From: Sulfurospirillum sp. UCH001
Lineage (GTDB): Bacteria; Campylobacterota; Campylobacteria; Campylobacterales; Sulfurospirillaceae
Direction: 5' to 3'
Length of the DNA stretch: 64,000 nucleotides
Assembly: GCF_001548035.1 (NCBI RefSeq)
Contig: NZ_AP014723.1
Coordinates: 2,170,001 to 2,234,000 of the forward strand
Shown: in pieces, positions 39,643 through 46,939 of the stretch
Layout of the letters: each line of letters opens with the position of its first letter
Position numbering within the stretch: the first letter of the stretch is position 1
Made by a program: the position numbers and the translations under genes
Notes under the pieces: generated by a model
What the model was told of the DNA's origin: nothing
The model's input: the letters and a program-made list of their open reading frames with translations, nothing else
Databases searched by the model: none

Positions 39643-39658
39643 CGTGACAAATGTCACA
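39643..39658. promoter_or_regulatory. CRP/FNR-type palindrome upstream of the chemotaxis operon
   Basis: CGTGA-N6-TCACA (39643-39658) matches nine of ten fixed positions of the CRP consensus TGTGA-N6-TCACA, about 40 bp upstream of the first gene. CRP/FNR-family regulators of Campylobacterota (for example NssR) use related sites. That one acts here is inference. Confidence 0.4.
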
Positions 39659-39772
39659 TGAATTACGTGAAAATATAACTTAAAGAATATTAAAAATGCG
39701 TTAACAACGGCGAAAAAAGGCGTTTTTGGAAAGGAATTGATTTTGCTTTAATCCTAAAGCAAAGGAGAAACT

Positions 39773-40300
39773 ATGAAACTGCATCTCACTTCAGATTTAA
39801 TTACCATTCATGTTGCAGAAAACTCATCTCATTACTTACACATATGCCGTGTCTTAACGCACTCTTTGGGACGCTCTTTTTGGGTTAATGAAACACTCAT
39901 CAATTTTGAAATATCGCATGAAGACAAAAGGCGAAAAGCGTTTTTAACCTCTTTATATTATACGTGCGCTTTTGCTTCAAAAACCCATAATTCCGCTTTT
40001 TTAGAAAAGCTTCTTTTGGCGTCAAATAGACCTATAAAACTTGTTAAGAAAAAACGCCAACAATGCTCTACTCAAAAGCTTATGGCATCTAATGATCCTT
40101 ACTCTGTATTGAATGCAGATGAAACAGAAAGTATGGAAAGCATTCGACGAAAATACCTTTCGCTCGCCAAAGCCTATCACCCTGATAGTATCGCGTCTAA
40201 GGACGCAAGCAGTGTGAAAAATTGTACAGCAAAGTTTCAGAAAATTCAAGAGGCATATACTGCTATAAAGATAGAAAAAATGAAAAAATGTGCTGCATAA
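39773..40300 (+). CDS. J-domain protein with short N-terminal extension
   Basis: A 175-residue protein whose C-terminal half (about 108-172) is a J domain, DPYSVLNADETESMESIRRK then AKAYHPDSI with the HPD motif that stimulates DnaK ATPase. The N-terminal 100 residues are basic and unlike known families. It lacks the Gly/Phe, zinc-finger and substrate domains of DnaJ, so it would target DnaK to a specific client through its N-terminus. Similar stand-alone J proteins occur in related genomes. It has a strong AAAGGAG upstream and lies next to the tRNA gene. Confidence 0.8.
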   Translation: MKLHLTSDLITIHVAENSSHYLHICRVLTHSLGRSFWVNETLINFEISHEDKRRKAFLTSLYYTCAFASKTHNSAFLEKLLLASNRPIKLVKKKRQQCSTQKLMASNDPYSVLNADETESMESIRRKYLSLAKAYHPDSIASKDASSVKNCTAKFQKIQEAYTAIKIEKMKKCAA

Positions 40301-40348
40301 AAACCAATCTTTAAGTTTCACTTGGTAAAATACTTTCTTTCTTCAAAT

Positions 40349-40424
40349 GGGGTGTTAGCTCAGCTGGGAGAGCGCAACGCTGGCAGCGTTGAGGTCAGGG
40401 GTTCGATCCCCCTACACTCCACCA
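40349..40424 (+). tRNA. tRNA-Ala (GGC anticodon)
   Basis: A 76-nt cloverleaf with encoded CCA. Acceptor GGGGTGT / ACACTCC includes the G3-U70 wobble that is the identity mark of tRNA-Ala. The anticodon loop CTGGCAG gives GGC, and the T arm is CAGGGGTTCGATCCCCC. Its 3' half, from the anticodon loop on, is the attachment core of at least one integrated element (repeats at 48920 and 57308). Confidence 0.97.
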
Positions 40425-40425
40425 C
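40379..40425 (+). repeat. Attachment site attL: tRNA-Ala 3' half, 47-bp direct repeat copy 1
   Basis: The 47 bp from the anticodon loop through CCAC recur exactly at 48920-48966 and imperfectly at 57308-57352. An integrase remnant starts 15 bp downstream. This is the standard arrangement when an element integrates into a tRNA 3' end and rebuilds the gene. Confidence 0.9.
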
Positions 40426-40440
40426 GATACCACCGAATTT

Positions 40441-41324
40441 TCAAGCACTTCCACCATCCGTCAAAATGTTAGGTGTGCCAGAAAGTGTGCCAGACTCCGT
40501 ATCATAAAGCTTATGAGTAGCGTCCAATTTTATAAGCTCTCCATCTATGTAATGTCCATAAACTGACTGTATCAATCTTACGTCTTCATGCCCTACATAT
40601 TCAGCGATAATAGGTGCACGTACCCCTGAGAGCAACATATGGGAGATAAAAGTATGCCTTGTTGCATAAAGTTTGCGATGGGTTATACCACATTCCTCAA
40701 GCAAGCCTTTCCATTTCTTTCTAACTGATCCAATATCCCAGTAAGGTTCACCTTGATTGTTCACCACTAGATATAAGCTCTTTCTGCCTTGAGTAGATAG
40801 CAAATTATCGAAATAAGGTCTCGCCTCATTCCTGATAGGTATTTTTCTTTTAGATGACTTTGTTTTAGTGTCACCTTTACGACCTCTGACTATTGCCTCT
40901 TTGATGACAATATACTCTTTCCCCACATTAGGTAACATCAATCCAATCAATTCACTAGGTCTCATCCCCATGGTGAAAAGAATGCCAAGCATATCCTTGA
41001 ATGTACCTGTTGCCGTTGCGAGTATCCTTTGAACTTCATCGACAGTAAAAGGGTTAATTTCTTCACCATCATCCGATAAAGAAATGTTTTGAGCTTTGTT
41101 CGTTTCGATGTATTCATCTTCTACGGCCAAAGCTAAAATGCCACTGACTGCTGCAAGATAGTTTTTTTTAGATACATCCTTAATATTTAAGGACTTTAGA
41201 AAATCTTTAACGTCTAGGCGCGTAATCCCAGCGACATCACGATCTTCACCAAAGTGTTTAACAACACGATCAACATACCGCACAATGCTTTCATAACTCT
41301 TGCACTTCTCTGAGTATAGAAGAT
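40441..41324 (-). pseudogene. Tyrosine recombinase/integrase, N-terminus lost to an IS insertion
   Basis: The surviving ~294 residues include a core-binding domain (about IVRYVDRVVKHFGED) and a catalytic domain with the Arg in MGMRPSELIGLML, the Arg of LYATRHTFISHMLLSG, the His of AEYVGHEDVR and the Tyr of QSVYGHYID. The frame stays open to 41403, but the first ~26 residues come from the left end of the IS3 element. The true N-terminal arm-type domain is missing and is not found on the other side of the IS. It lies next to tRNA-Ala, so it probably once drove integration there. It is likely inactive. Confidence 0.85.
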
Positions 41325-41392
41325 TGATCTGGCTACACTTATTAGGACACAGAAATGATAAGATTTCTACATAATAAGGAAGGATTGATAAT

Positions 41393-41707
41393 ATGGTCAA
41401 CAAAGCTCAGAAATATACTCAAGAGTTTAAAAACTCAACAATACAATTAGCCCTCAATAGTGAAAAATCAGCCTATCAAATAGCACAAGATTTAGGGATG
41501 AGTGATAAAACACTGTATGCGTGGCTACGAGACTATAGGAAAAAGCATCACTTAATTTCTGAATTACCGAACCGAACTACCAATAGTTCACCCAAAGAAA
41601 GTCTTGAAGAGGAGAATCGACGACTGCGTAAAGAGAACTCAAAGTTGAAGATAGAGAGAGATATTTTAAAAAAGGCAGCGGCGTTCTTCGCGAAAGAAGC
41701 TCATTGA
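41393..41707 (+). CDS. IS3-family transposase OrfA
   Basis: A 104-residue DNA-binding component with a helix-turn-helix (QIAQDLGMSDKTLYAWLRDY, about 27-46) and a leucine-zipper-like coiled coil ending DILKKAAAFFAKEA. The sequence TTA AAA AAG at 41665-41673 provides the IS3-type -1 frameshift site that would yield the OrfAB transposase. It overlaps orfB by 4 bp. Confidence 0.93.
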   Translation: MVNKAQKYTQEFKNSTIQLALNSEKSAYQIAQDLGMSDKTLYAWLRDYRKKHHLISELPNRTTNSSPKESLEEENRRLRKENSKLKIERDILKKAAAFFAKEAH

Positions 41708-42573
41708 AGTACGCCTGGATTAAAGAGCATCGTAATGAATTCAATATTGCGCACATGTGCCATTTATTAGAGGTTTCTCGTAACTGTTATTATCGATGGC
41801 TTCGAATAGAGAGGCAAGAAGATATGGTATTAAACACCATGATTCAAGATATTTTTCTTAGCACTTATCAAACGTACGGCACACGCCGAATGAAAAAGAG
41901 ACTTGAACAACTCTATGGATTGATCGTCTCTCGTAGACGTATTGCAAGGATTATGAAAAAACTTGGGCTAAGTTGTCGCAATAAACGTCGTTTTAGAGTT
42001 CTTACCACCAACTCCAATCATACCTATGCTATTGCCCCTAATCGAATTCAACAAGATTTTTATGCCTCAGTTCCTAATCAAATGTATGTAGGTGATATAA
42101 CCTATATCCCGACACAAGAAGGATGGCTCTATTTAGCTGTCGTCATTGATTTATATTCAAGAAGAGTTATTGGTTGGTCTATGGATGCACATATGAGTGC
42201 AACACTTGTCAACGATGCGCTTTTTATGGCGCTTAAAAAACGCAATCCTCCGCAGGGTGTCATCTGGCATACCGATCGTGGCAGTCAATATGCTTCCGAT
42301 GCCCATAAAGCCATGCTTAAAGAATATGGCATCGTCCAAAGTATGAGTGCTAAGGGAAATTGTTATGATAATGCTGTTGCCGAGAGTTTCTTTCATTCTT
42401 TAAAAACAGAACTTACGCACCATATGAAATTTGAAACAAGGAGCCAAGCAAATCAAGCTATATTTGAATATATCGAAGTGTTTTATAATAGACAGAGGTT
42501 GCACTCTAGTAATGGTTATTTGTCACCAGTGGATTTTGAAAATAAACTGTTACAAAACGATATGAGTGCCTAG
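41704..42573 (+). CDS. IS3-family transposase OrfB (DDE integrase core)
   Basis: A 289-residue rve-type catalytic subunit with an HTH_21-like front (about 45-90, TYGTRRMKKRLEQLYG). The DDE triad is visible: Asp in YVGDITYIPTQ, Asp in WHTDRGSQYAS and Glu in NAVAESFFHSLK. It is normally made as an OrfAB fusion by frameshifting; the TTG at 41704 is only the formal frame start. It appears intact, so the copy may be active. Confidence 0.93.
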   Translation: MKYAWIKEHRNEFNIAHMCHLLEVSRNCYYRWLRIERQEDMVLNTMIQDIFLSTYQTYGTRRMKKRLEQLYGLIVSRRRIARIMKKLGLSCRNKRRFRVLTTNSNHTYAIAPNRIQQDFYASVPNQMYVGDITYIPTQEGWLYLAVVIDLYSRRVIGWSMDAHMSATLVNDALFMALKKRNPPQGVIWHTDRGSQYASDAHKAMLKEYGIVQSMSAKGNCYDNAVAESFFHSLKTELTHHMKFETRSQANQAIFEYIEVFYNRQRLHSSNGYLSPVDFENKLLQNDMSA

Positions 42574-42633
42574 ACATATTTATTTCTGTGTATCATAAAG
42601 TGTTGACAGATCACTCCTACATTTATTATAGCT

Positions 42634-43284
42634 ATGTGGAGATATTTTCCAAAATTAGTTCAAAAAACAATATATATGATTCTAATTTATACTATAACCA
42701 TAGTATTTTTAATTACACTTTTTGATGCATATTTAAATATACGCTATGGAATAACTTTCACAGATATATATTACACAGATGGTTATTCTCTTAAATACGA
42801 TGTGAATGCTTCAGAAAATAAAAACTTTACTTTATATGACAAACCTCCCTATTCTTTAGAAAAACTAGGACAATGGGGCGATTTTCTAGGTGGTCATTTT
42901 AATGTCTTAGCATTTCTAATGTTGACAATCACTGTGCTACTACAATATAAATCTACACTAGTGCAATCAGCAAATAATGCTATGGATCGTATTGAAAGAC
43001 TTTATAGTGCATGTGACATTTATGAAAATAATCACCAAATCAAAACCATTCTTGGTGGTAAAACTCTTGATCCAAAGAAAATAAAAAATTTAGAAGATTT
43101 CAACAGCGCCATTGGCAAATTACATTCTCTTTATAATCTTATTCAAAAAGAGATTGACAATATTGAAGATATTGATACAAAAAAACATGAGAAAGAAAAA
43201 TTTGATATTTTGAAAAAACACAATTATGTTAATATACAAAAAACTATTGAAAATCAAAAAAACAATCATACGCTTTGTAAGTAA
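42634..43284 (+). CDS. Membrane protein resembling putative phage abortive-infection (putAbiC-like) proteins
   Basis: A 216-residue protein with two membrane helices (about 12-32 and 93-110) separated by a short extracytoplasmic loop, then a soluble helical domain. The segment LGQWGDFLGGHFNVLAFLML is the W-G-D-F-x-G-G pattern that I associate with putAbiC-type and related island-borne membrane proteins. That is recognition by pattern only. It begins 20 bp after the IS right end, so its native upstream region is lost. AT-rich, like the neighbouring cargo. Confidence 0.5.
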   Translation: MWRYFPKLVQKTIYMILIYTITIVFLITLFDAYLNIRYGITFTDIYYTDGYSLKYDVNASENKNFTLYDKPPYSLEKLGQWGDFLGGHFNVLAFLMLTITVLLQYKSTLVQSANNAMDRIERLYSACDIYENNHQIKTILGGKTLDPKKIKNLEDFNSAIGKLHSLYNLIQKEIDNIEDIDTKKHEKEKFDILKKHNYVNIQKTIENQKNNHTLCK

Positions 43285-43323
43285 TTTAACTATACTTCAA
43301 AAATACAAAACTTGCCTTATTAA

Positions 43324-44259
43324 CTAATCAGGTATTTTGGGTGTAAAAAATACAAAATAAACTTTACTATCAGTTAAATAAAAATAAAGTCTATAATCTC
43401 CTATTCTTGTATGCCATGAAAGGATAATAGAATTATTATCTTTATCTTTTTTGGTTAGCCTATGTTTTCGCTTAGATTGCTTATTGGATGTTTCCTCATT
43501 AATATGCTTTCCAAGCTTCGAAAAGTTTACATGTAAGGGGTTCCCACCATTTGCTTCTATAAATGTATTAATATTACTAATATCTTCAAGTACATTTCTC
43601 TGCTGAATTGATCCCCAAGCATATGGTAATAAAGTACTAATACAATCATTAAGAATTTCAACATATTTAAAATTAGAATTTACATAGTTTTGGTACTCTT
43701 GCCATGTCGAGATATTTGCATATTCGGCTTTATGTTTATTTTCAAGATATTCTAAAAGCATTGTTTCATGCTTGCTTAGGCAAAAGTTATATAATTCATA
43801 CTGTGAATGCTCACAAGATATATTAATTTTATCCCCGAAAAATGCTTCTCTACTACACAGCTTGTCTGGTGTAACAATAGAAGAATTATTATACATTGCA
43901 CAAGCCAGAAAATTGCCAATAATATCTATTTTTGTAGAAAGCTCATGACAATTCCCTAACATAATCACTTCATTGTCACCATATGCATCATACGTATCTG
44001 AACAAAAAGGATGATAATTAGTAAACTTACTCAATAATGCTCTTCTTATATCAGCTTCTTCTATCTTTAATAAATAATTTTTAAGAAGATCTCCCTTTAC
44101 ATAAGTATTTAATAAGTTCTGATTTATGATCAAAGATATACTATGTTTATGCAATAATGAAGAAAAGGAAAAGATATCTCTCAGTGTTTGCAAAATATGA
44201 GAATCGTTGATACCCTCTTTAGCTTTTTCAAATGCAAAATAATTTAGGAAACAATACAT
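43324..44259 (-). CDS. Unknown protein, last gene of a putative DndC/DUF262/ATPase defence operon
   Basis: A 311-residue protein with no family that I recognise. The N-terminal 130 residues are helical and cysteine-containing. A basic linker (KQSKRKHRLTKKDKD, about 262-276) leads to a C-terminal strand-rich tail, HTRIGDYRLYFYLTDSKVYF. That tail recalls the last strands of RelE/ParE-like toxins, but this is a weak resemblance. Its ATG overlaps the stop of the upstream ATPase gene by one base, so translation is coupled. As the only unrecognised member of the operon it may be the effector; that is speculation. Confidence 0.75.
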   Translation of the reverse strand: MYCFLNYFAFEKAKEGINDSHILQTLRDIFSFSSLLHKHSISLIINQNLLNTYVKGDLLKNYLLKIEEADIRRALLSKFTNYHPFCSDTYDAYGDNEVIMLGNCHELSTKIDIIGNFLACAMYNNSSIVTPDKLCSREAFFGDKINISCEHSQYELYNFCLSKHETMLLEYLENKHKAEYANISTWQEYQNYVNSNFKYVEILNDCISTLLPYAWGSIQQRNVLEDISNINTFIEANGGNPLHVNFSKLGKHINEETSNKQSKRKHRLTKKDKDNNSIILSWHTRIGDYRLYFYLTDSKVYFVFFTPKIPD

Positions 44260-45380
44260 TATATTAGCTCAAGTAAATCATTTTCATATTGATCAAAAAA
44301 TCCTTTTGGCCAATTAGACAATACTCCATTTTCAAATGGATATATCTCAAATATATTGTTTTCTCCAACATTTTCACTTTTTTCAAAAAAATTAAAAATA
44401 ACATCTTGATGTGAAATTATTTTATTTTTTATTGCTTTACGGATACCATTGATAATATGATCACTGTGTGTTTCCAAAATAATCTGAACTCCATTAGCAG
44501 CCATTTGCGCAAGAAAAACTCCTAATTTTGATTGAGCAGCAGGATGTAAATGGGCTTCTGGATTTTCGACGACAACAACAGGATTTTCAATTATTGACTC
44601 AAATTCTTTTTTTTCATGTTTCTTGTATCTACTAGGATCCCTTAATAAACAACTGACAATAATTGGTAAAACATAACTTACACCATAAGGCATATTAACA
44701 GGGTTCTTATATCCTAAGCTTTTTGTTGTAGAGTTTGTAATTTGAAGTAATGAAATATTTACACCATCAAGATGATCCGCTAAGATTTCTACATACCCAA
44801 AAATATTTTGTAAAACTTTGTTTAGATTATGAAAAAAAACATGATCAGATTTTAATTTTCCTAATAATACCCCTGTATATTCTCCATATTTACCCACTTT
44901 CTTTGTTGAGAAATTACCATCTACATGATAAAATGTTTTTGGCCCGAAGCGATCAGCACTTATAAAGTCGAAGTCTGACATAAATCGATCAACAAAGTTT
45001 TTCTTACCTCTAGTGAGAGGAATACCTTTTAGAGAGATATGATTTATTTTAAGTTGCATTGTATTTTCTTTATCTTCAACACACTCAAAAAAAACTTCTT
45101 CGCCTTCATTTCTAAAACCAAACAGCATCAAATCTTGTTTTGCTTCACAATATAAAATATCTCTAAAGGTTCCTAATTCGCAATAATAATCATTTAAATA
45201 AAATGATTTTATATTTTCAATCGGCAATTTATGTATGTCATATGATTGCTTTATTATTGATAATACTTGAATAACTGTTGATTTACCTGCACCATTTTCG
45301 CCTGCAAGAACAGTAAGCTTTTTGAAACTAATGTTTTCTGATTCAATACCCTTAAAATTTTCAATATATAATTGTTTCAT
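44259..45380 (-). CDS. ABC/AAA-like ATPase with DUF3696-type C-terminus (OLD/RecF-like)
   Basis: A 373-residue single-protein ATPase. Walker A GENGAGKST is at residues 27-35, just after the start as in RecF/SMC/OLD families. The Walker B region PVVVVENPEAHLHPAAQSK (about 268-286) and the following switch LETHSDHIINGIR are typical of the AAA_21/DUF3696 group. The ending NWPKGFFDQYENDLLELI also fits DUF3696. It has no nuclease (TOPRIM) domain. Such ATPases accompany effectors in many anti-phage systems. It lies 1 bp after the DUF262 gene and is coupled to the unknown gene. Confidence 0.85.
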   Translation of the reverse strand: MKQLYIENFKGIESENISFKKLTVLAGENGAGKSTVIQVLSIIKQSYDIHKLPIENIKSFYLNDYYCELGTFRDILYCEAKQDLMLFGFRNEGEEVFFECVEDKENTMQLKINHISLKGIPLTRGKKNFVDRFMSDFDFISADRFGPKTFYHVDGNFSTKKVGKYGEYTGVLLGKLKSDHVFFHNLNKVLQNIFGYVEILADHLDGVNISLLQITNSTTKSLGYKNPVNMPYGVSYVLPIIVSCLLRDPSRYKKHEKKEFESIIENPVVVVENPEAHLHPAAQSKLGVFLAQMAANGVQIILETHSDHIINGIRKAIKNKIISHQDVIFNFFEKSENVGENNIFEIYPFENGVLSNWPKGFFDQYENDLLELI

Positions 45381-45381
45381 T

Positions 45382-46881
45382 TTAATGACCTATAACTTTT
45401 TGAAATATTTCTTTTACTTTATTAAATCTTTTTTTAACATTATCTGGGTTATTTGTCGCATTTGAAATCCAATCTAAAAATTTTCCTTGAACTTCGTTTT
45501 CTTTGGTATCTTTTTCATTAAATAATACAAGAAATTCATGATATAGATCATCTTTGTATGTCGAGAGTTCATCCACAGTATATTGAGATACGGTATAGGT
45601 AATAGTTTCAAATAAAGGTAGATTTATAGGTGCTTTTCTATCACTTTTTATTGAAAAATATTTTCTAAAGCTATTTTCTCCAAATACCATATATACTTTT
45701 ATCATATTCTCTCTAAATTCATTTTTTAAATTATCAAGAAATTCTTTATCATCGGGATTTTTTTTAGGATCTAGTTTATTTAACTTTTGCATTCCTCTTA
45801 CTAAAAATGAATTCATATCATTTTTTAATTTTCCACCATATCCATCTTCATCAGTTGCATCTTTCTGGCAATAACCCAATAATTTGAAAGAAAGATATCT
45901 TAAAATTAGGGCTTTTTCATTCATTCTTTTTGATAATGCGACATAATTTTTTTCAGAAATTGCTATATGAAATTCATGAATACTTGCTAGGTCTGTTAAA
46001 AAATCTGTAGCCGTTCCCATATTCATAGCATGTCTAATTTCTTGTGCACTCAAAGGTGTTCCAAGTGTATTGATTCTTGTAAAGATATTGAAAGCCACAT
46101 CAGTAGGTGTACCTGGTTTAATCATATTAAAGGTTAATTCATAATCTTCAATTCTCCTTTGGTATCTACGATCTAATGTTTCAAATTTTCGACCTTTTAA
46201 ATCTAAATATTCTAAGTCATCGCTCAAAAGAAAATCATTATTTATAAAGTCTATTATGGTACTTAATCTTTGCACTCCATCAATAACATTCCACTTCCAA
46301 GAAGATCGTGCATCTATATAAAATGCTGGAATAGGTATATTAATCAATAACGATTCAATCAATAGCGTTTTCTGTTTAAGAGTCCAAACTTTACTTCTTT
46401 GAAAATCAGGATTCATATCAATTTCTTCGTATGTAACTTTTTTATAAACTGCTTGAACTGTAAATTTTTGCGTAGAAATATCAATTTCATTTATGTTATA
46501 TAATTTTGAACTTTCTTCAAAATCTTCTTCCTCAATATCTCTTGGGTTATTATAATTACATTCATTTTGAACCCATTCCTGAGGAATACGCTCTAATAAA
46601 AAGTCATAATAAACTAATGCCTTTTCCTGTATATTTTTATTGTTAAAAGTATGACAATTTTTTAAAAACTTATCGTATAGTTCTTTACATTGGCTAAATT
46701 TGAATAAAATAATATCTTTAATTGCGTATCGTTTTAAATCAGATGTGTTTTGTTCTTCTACATATTTTTGATAAGCTAAACCAATTGGAACTCCAATTTC
46801 TTTTTTGAAAACCGCTTTTGCTTTTTCTTCATATGAGGCAGCCTTATCAAATTTTTCATTTTGAGATGGTGTTAAGATCAT
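45382..46881 (-). CDS. DUF262 (ParB/GmrS N-terminal-like) domain protein
   Basis: The start is placed at MILTPSQNEKFD; a start 11 codons upstream is possible. The 499-residue product has the DUF262 core (about 145-290): PDFQRSKVWTLKQKTLLIES, IPIPAFYID, the DGQQR-like motif IDGVQRLST (about 201-206) and FTRINTLGTPLSAQEIRHA. The C-terminal 200 residues are helical. DUF262 proteins occur in GmrSD nucleases and in other defence loci, and the fold is related to the DGQHR fold of DndB. No HNH (DUF1524) nuclease motif is visible, so it is not a full GmrSD. Confidence 0.85.
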   Translation of the reverse strand: MILTPSQNEKFDKAASYEEKAKAVFKKEIGVPIGLAYQKYVEEQNTSDLKRYAIKDIILFKFSQCKELYDKFLKNCHTFNNKNIQEKALVYYDFLLERIPQEWVQNECNYNNPRDIEEEDFEESSKLYNINEIDISTQKFTVQAVYKKVTYEEIDMNPDFQRSKVWTLKQKTLLIESLLINIPIPAFYIDARSSWKWNVIDGVQRLSTIIDFINNDFLLSDDLEYLDLKGRKFETLDRRYQRRIEDYELTFNMIKPGTPTDVAFNIFTRINTLGTPLSAQEIRHAMNMGTATDFLTDLASIHEFHIAISEKNYVALSKRMNEKALILRYLSFKLLGYCQKDATDEDGYGGKLKNDMNSFLVRGMQKLNKLDPKKNPDDKEFLDNLKNEFRENMIKVYMVFGENSFRKYFSIKSDRKAPINLPLFETITYTVSQYTVDELSTYKDDLYHEFLVLFNEKDTKENEVQGKFLDWISNATNNPDNVKKRFNKVKEIFQKVIGH

Positions 46882-46939
46882 ATAGCTTCCCTTTATACAC
46901 AAAGTGTATAACAATATTATTTTTTGCCTTTAGTATTTG

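Larger units (their letters stand above)
41325..42614 (+). mobile_element. IS3-family insertion sequence (copy A)
   Basis: About 1290 bp with imperfect terminal inverted repeats of about 32 bp: left TGATCTGGCTACACTT..., right end reading inward TGATCTGTCAACACTT..., both continuing to ACACAGAAAT. It contains overlapping orfA and orfB with an A_AAA_AAG slippery site. No short target duplication is evident at the ends, suggesting later deletion of one flank. It interrupts the integrase gene. Confidence 0.9.

Noticed and set aside
41325-42614. Target-site duplications for either IS3 element
   Set aside because: The bases outside the inverted repeats (GAT/CTC for copy A, ATG/GAT for copy B) do not match, so no duplication is claimed.
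45382-46881. GmrSD-type type IV restriction enzyme
   Set aside because: The DUF262 half is present but no DUF1524 HNH nuclease motif is seen in the C-terminal part.
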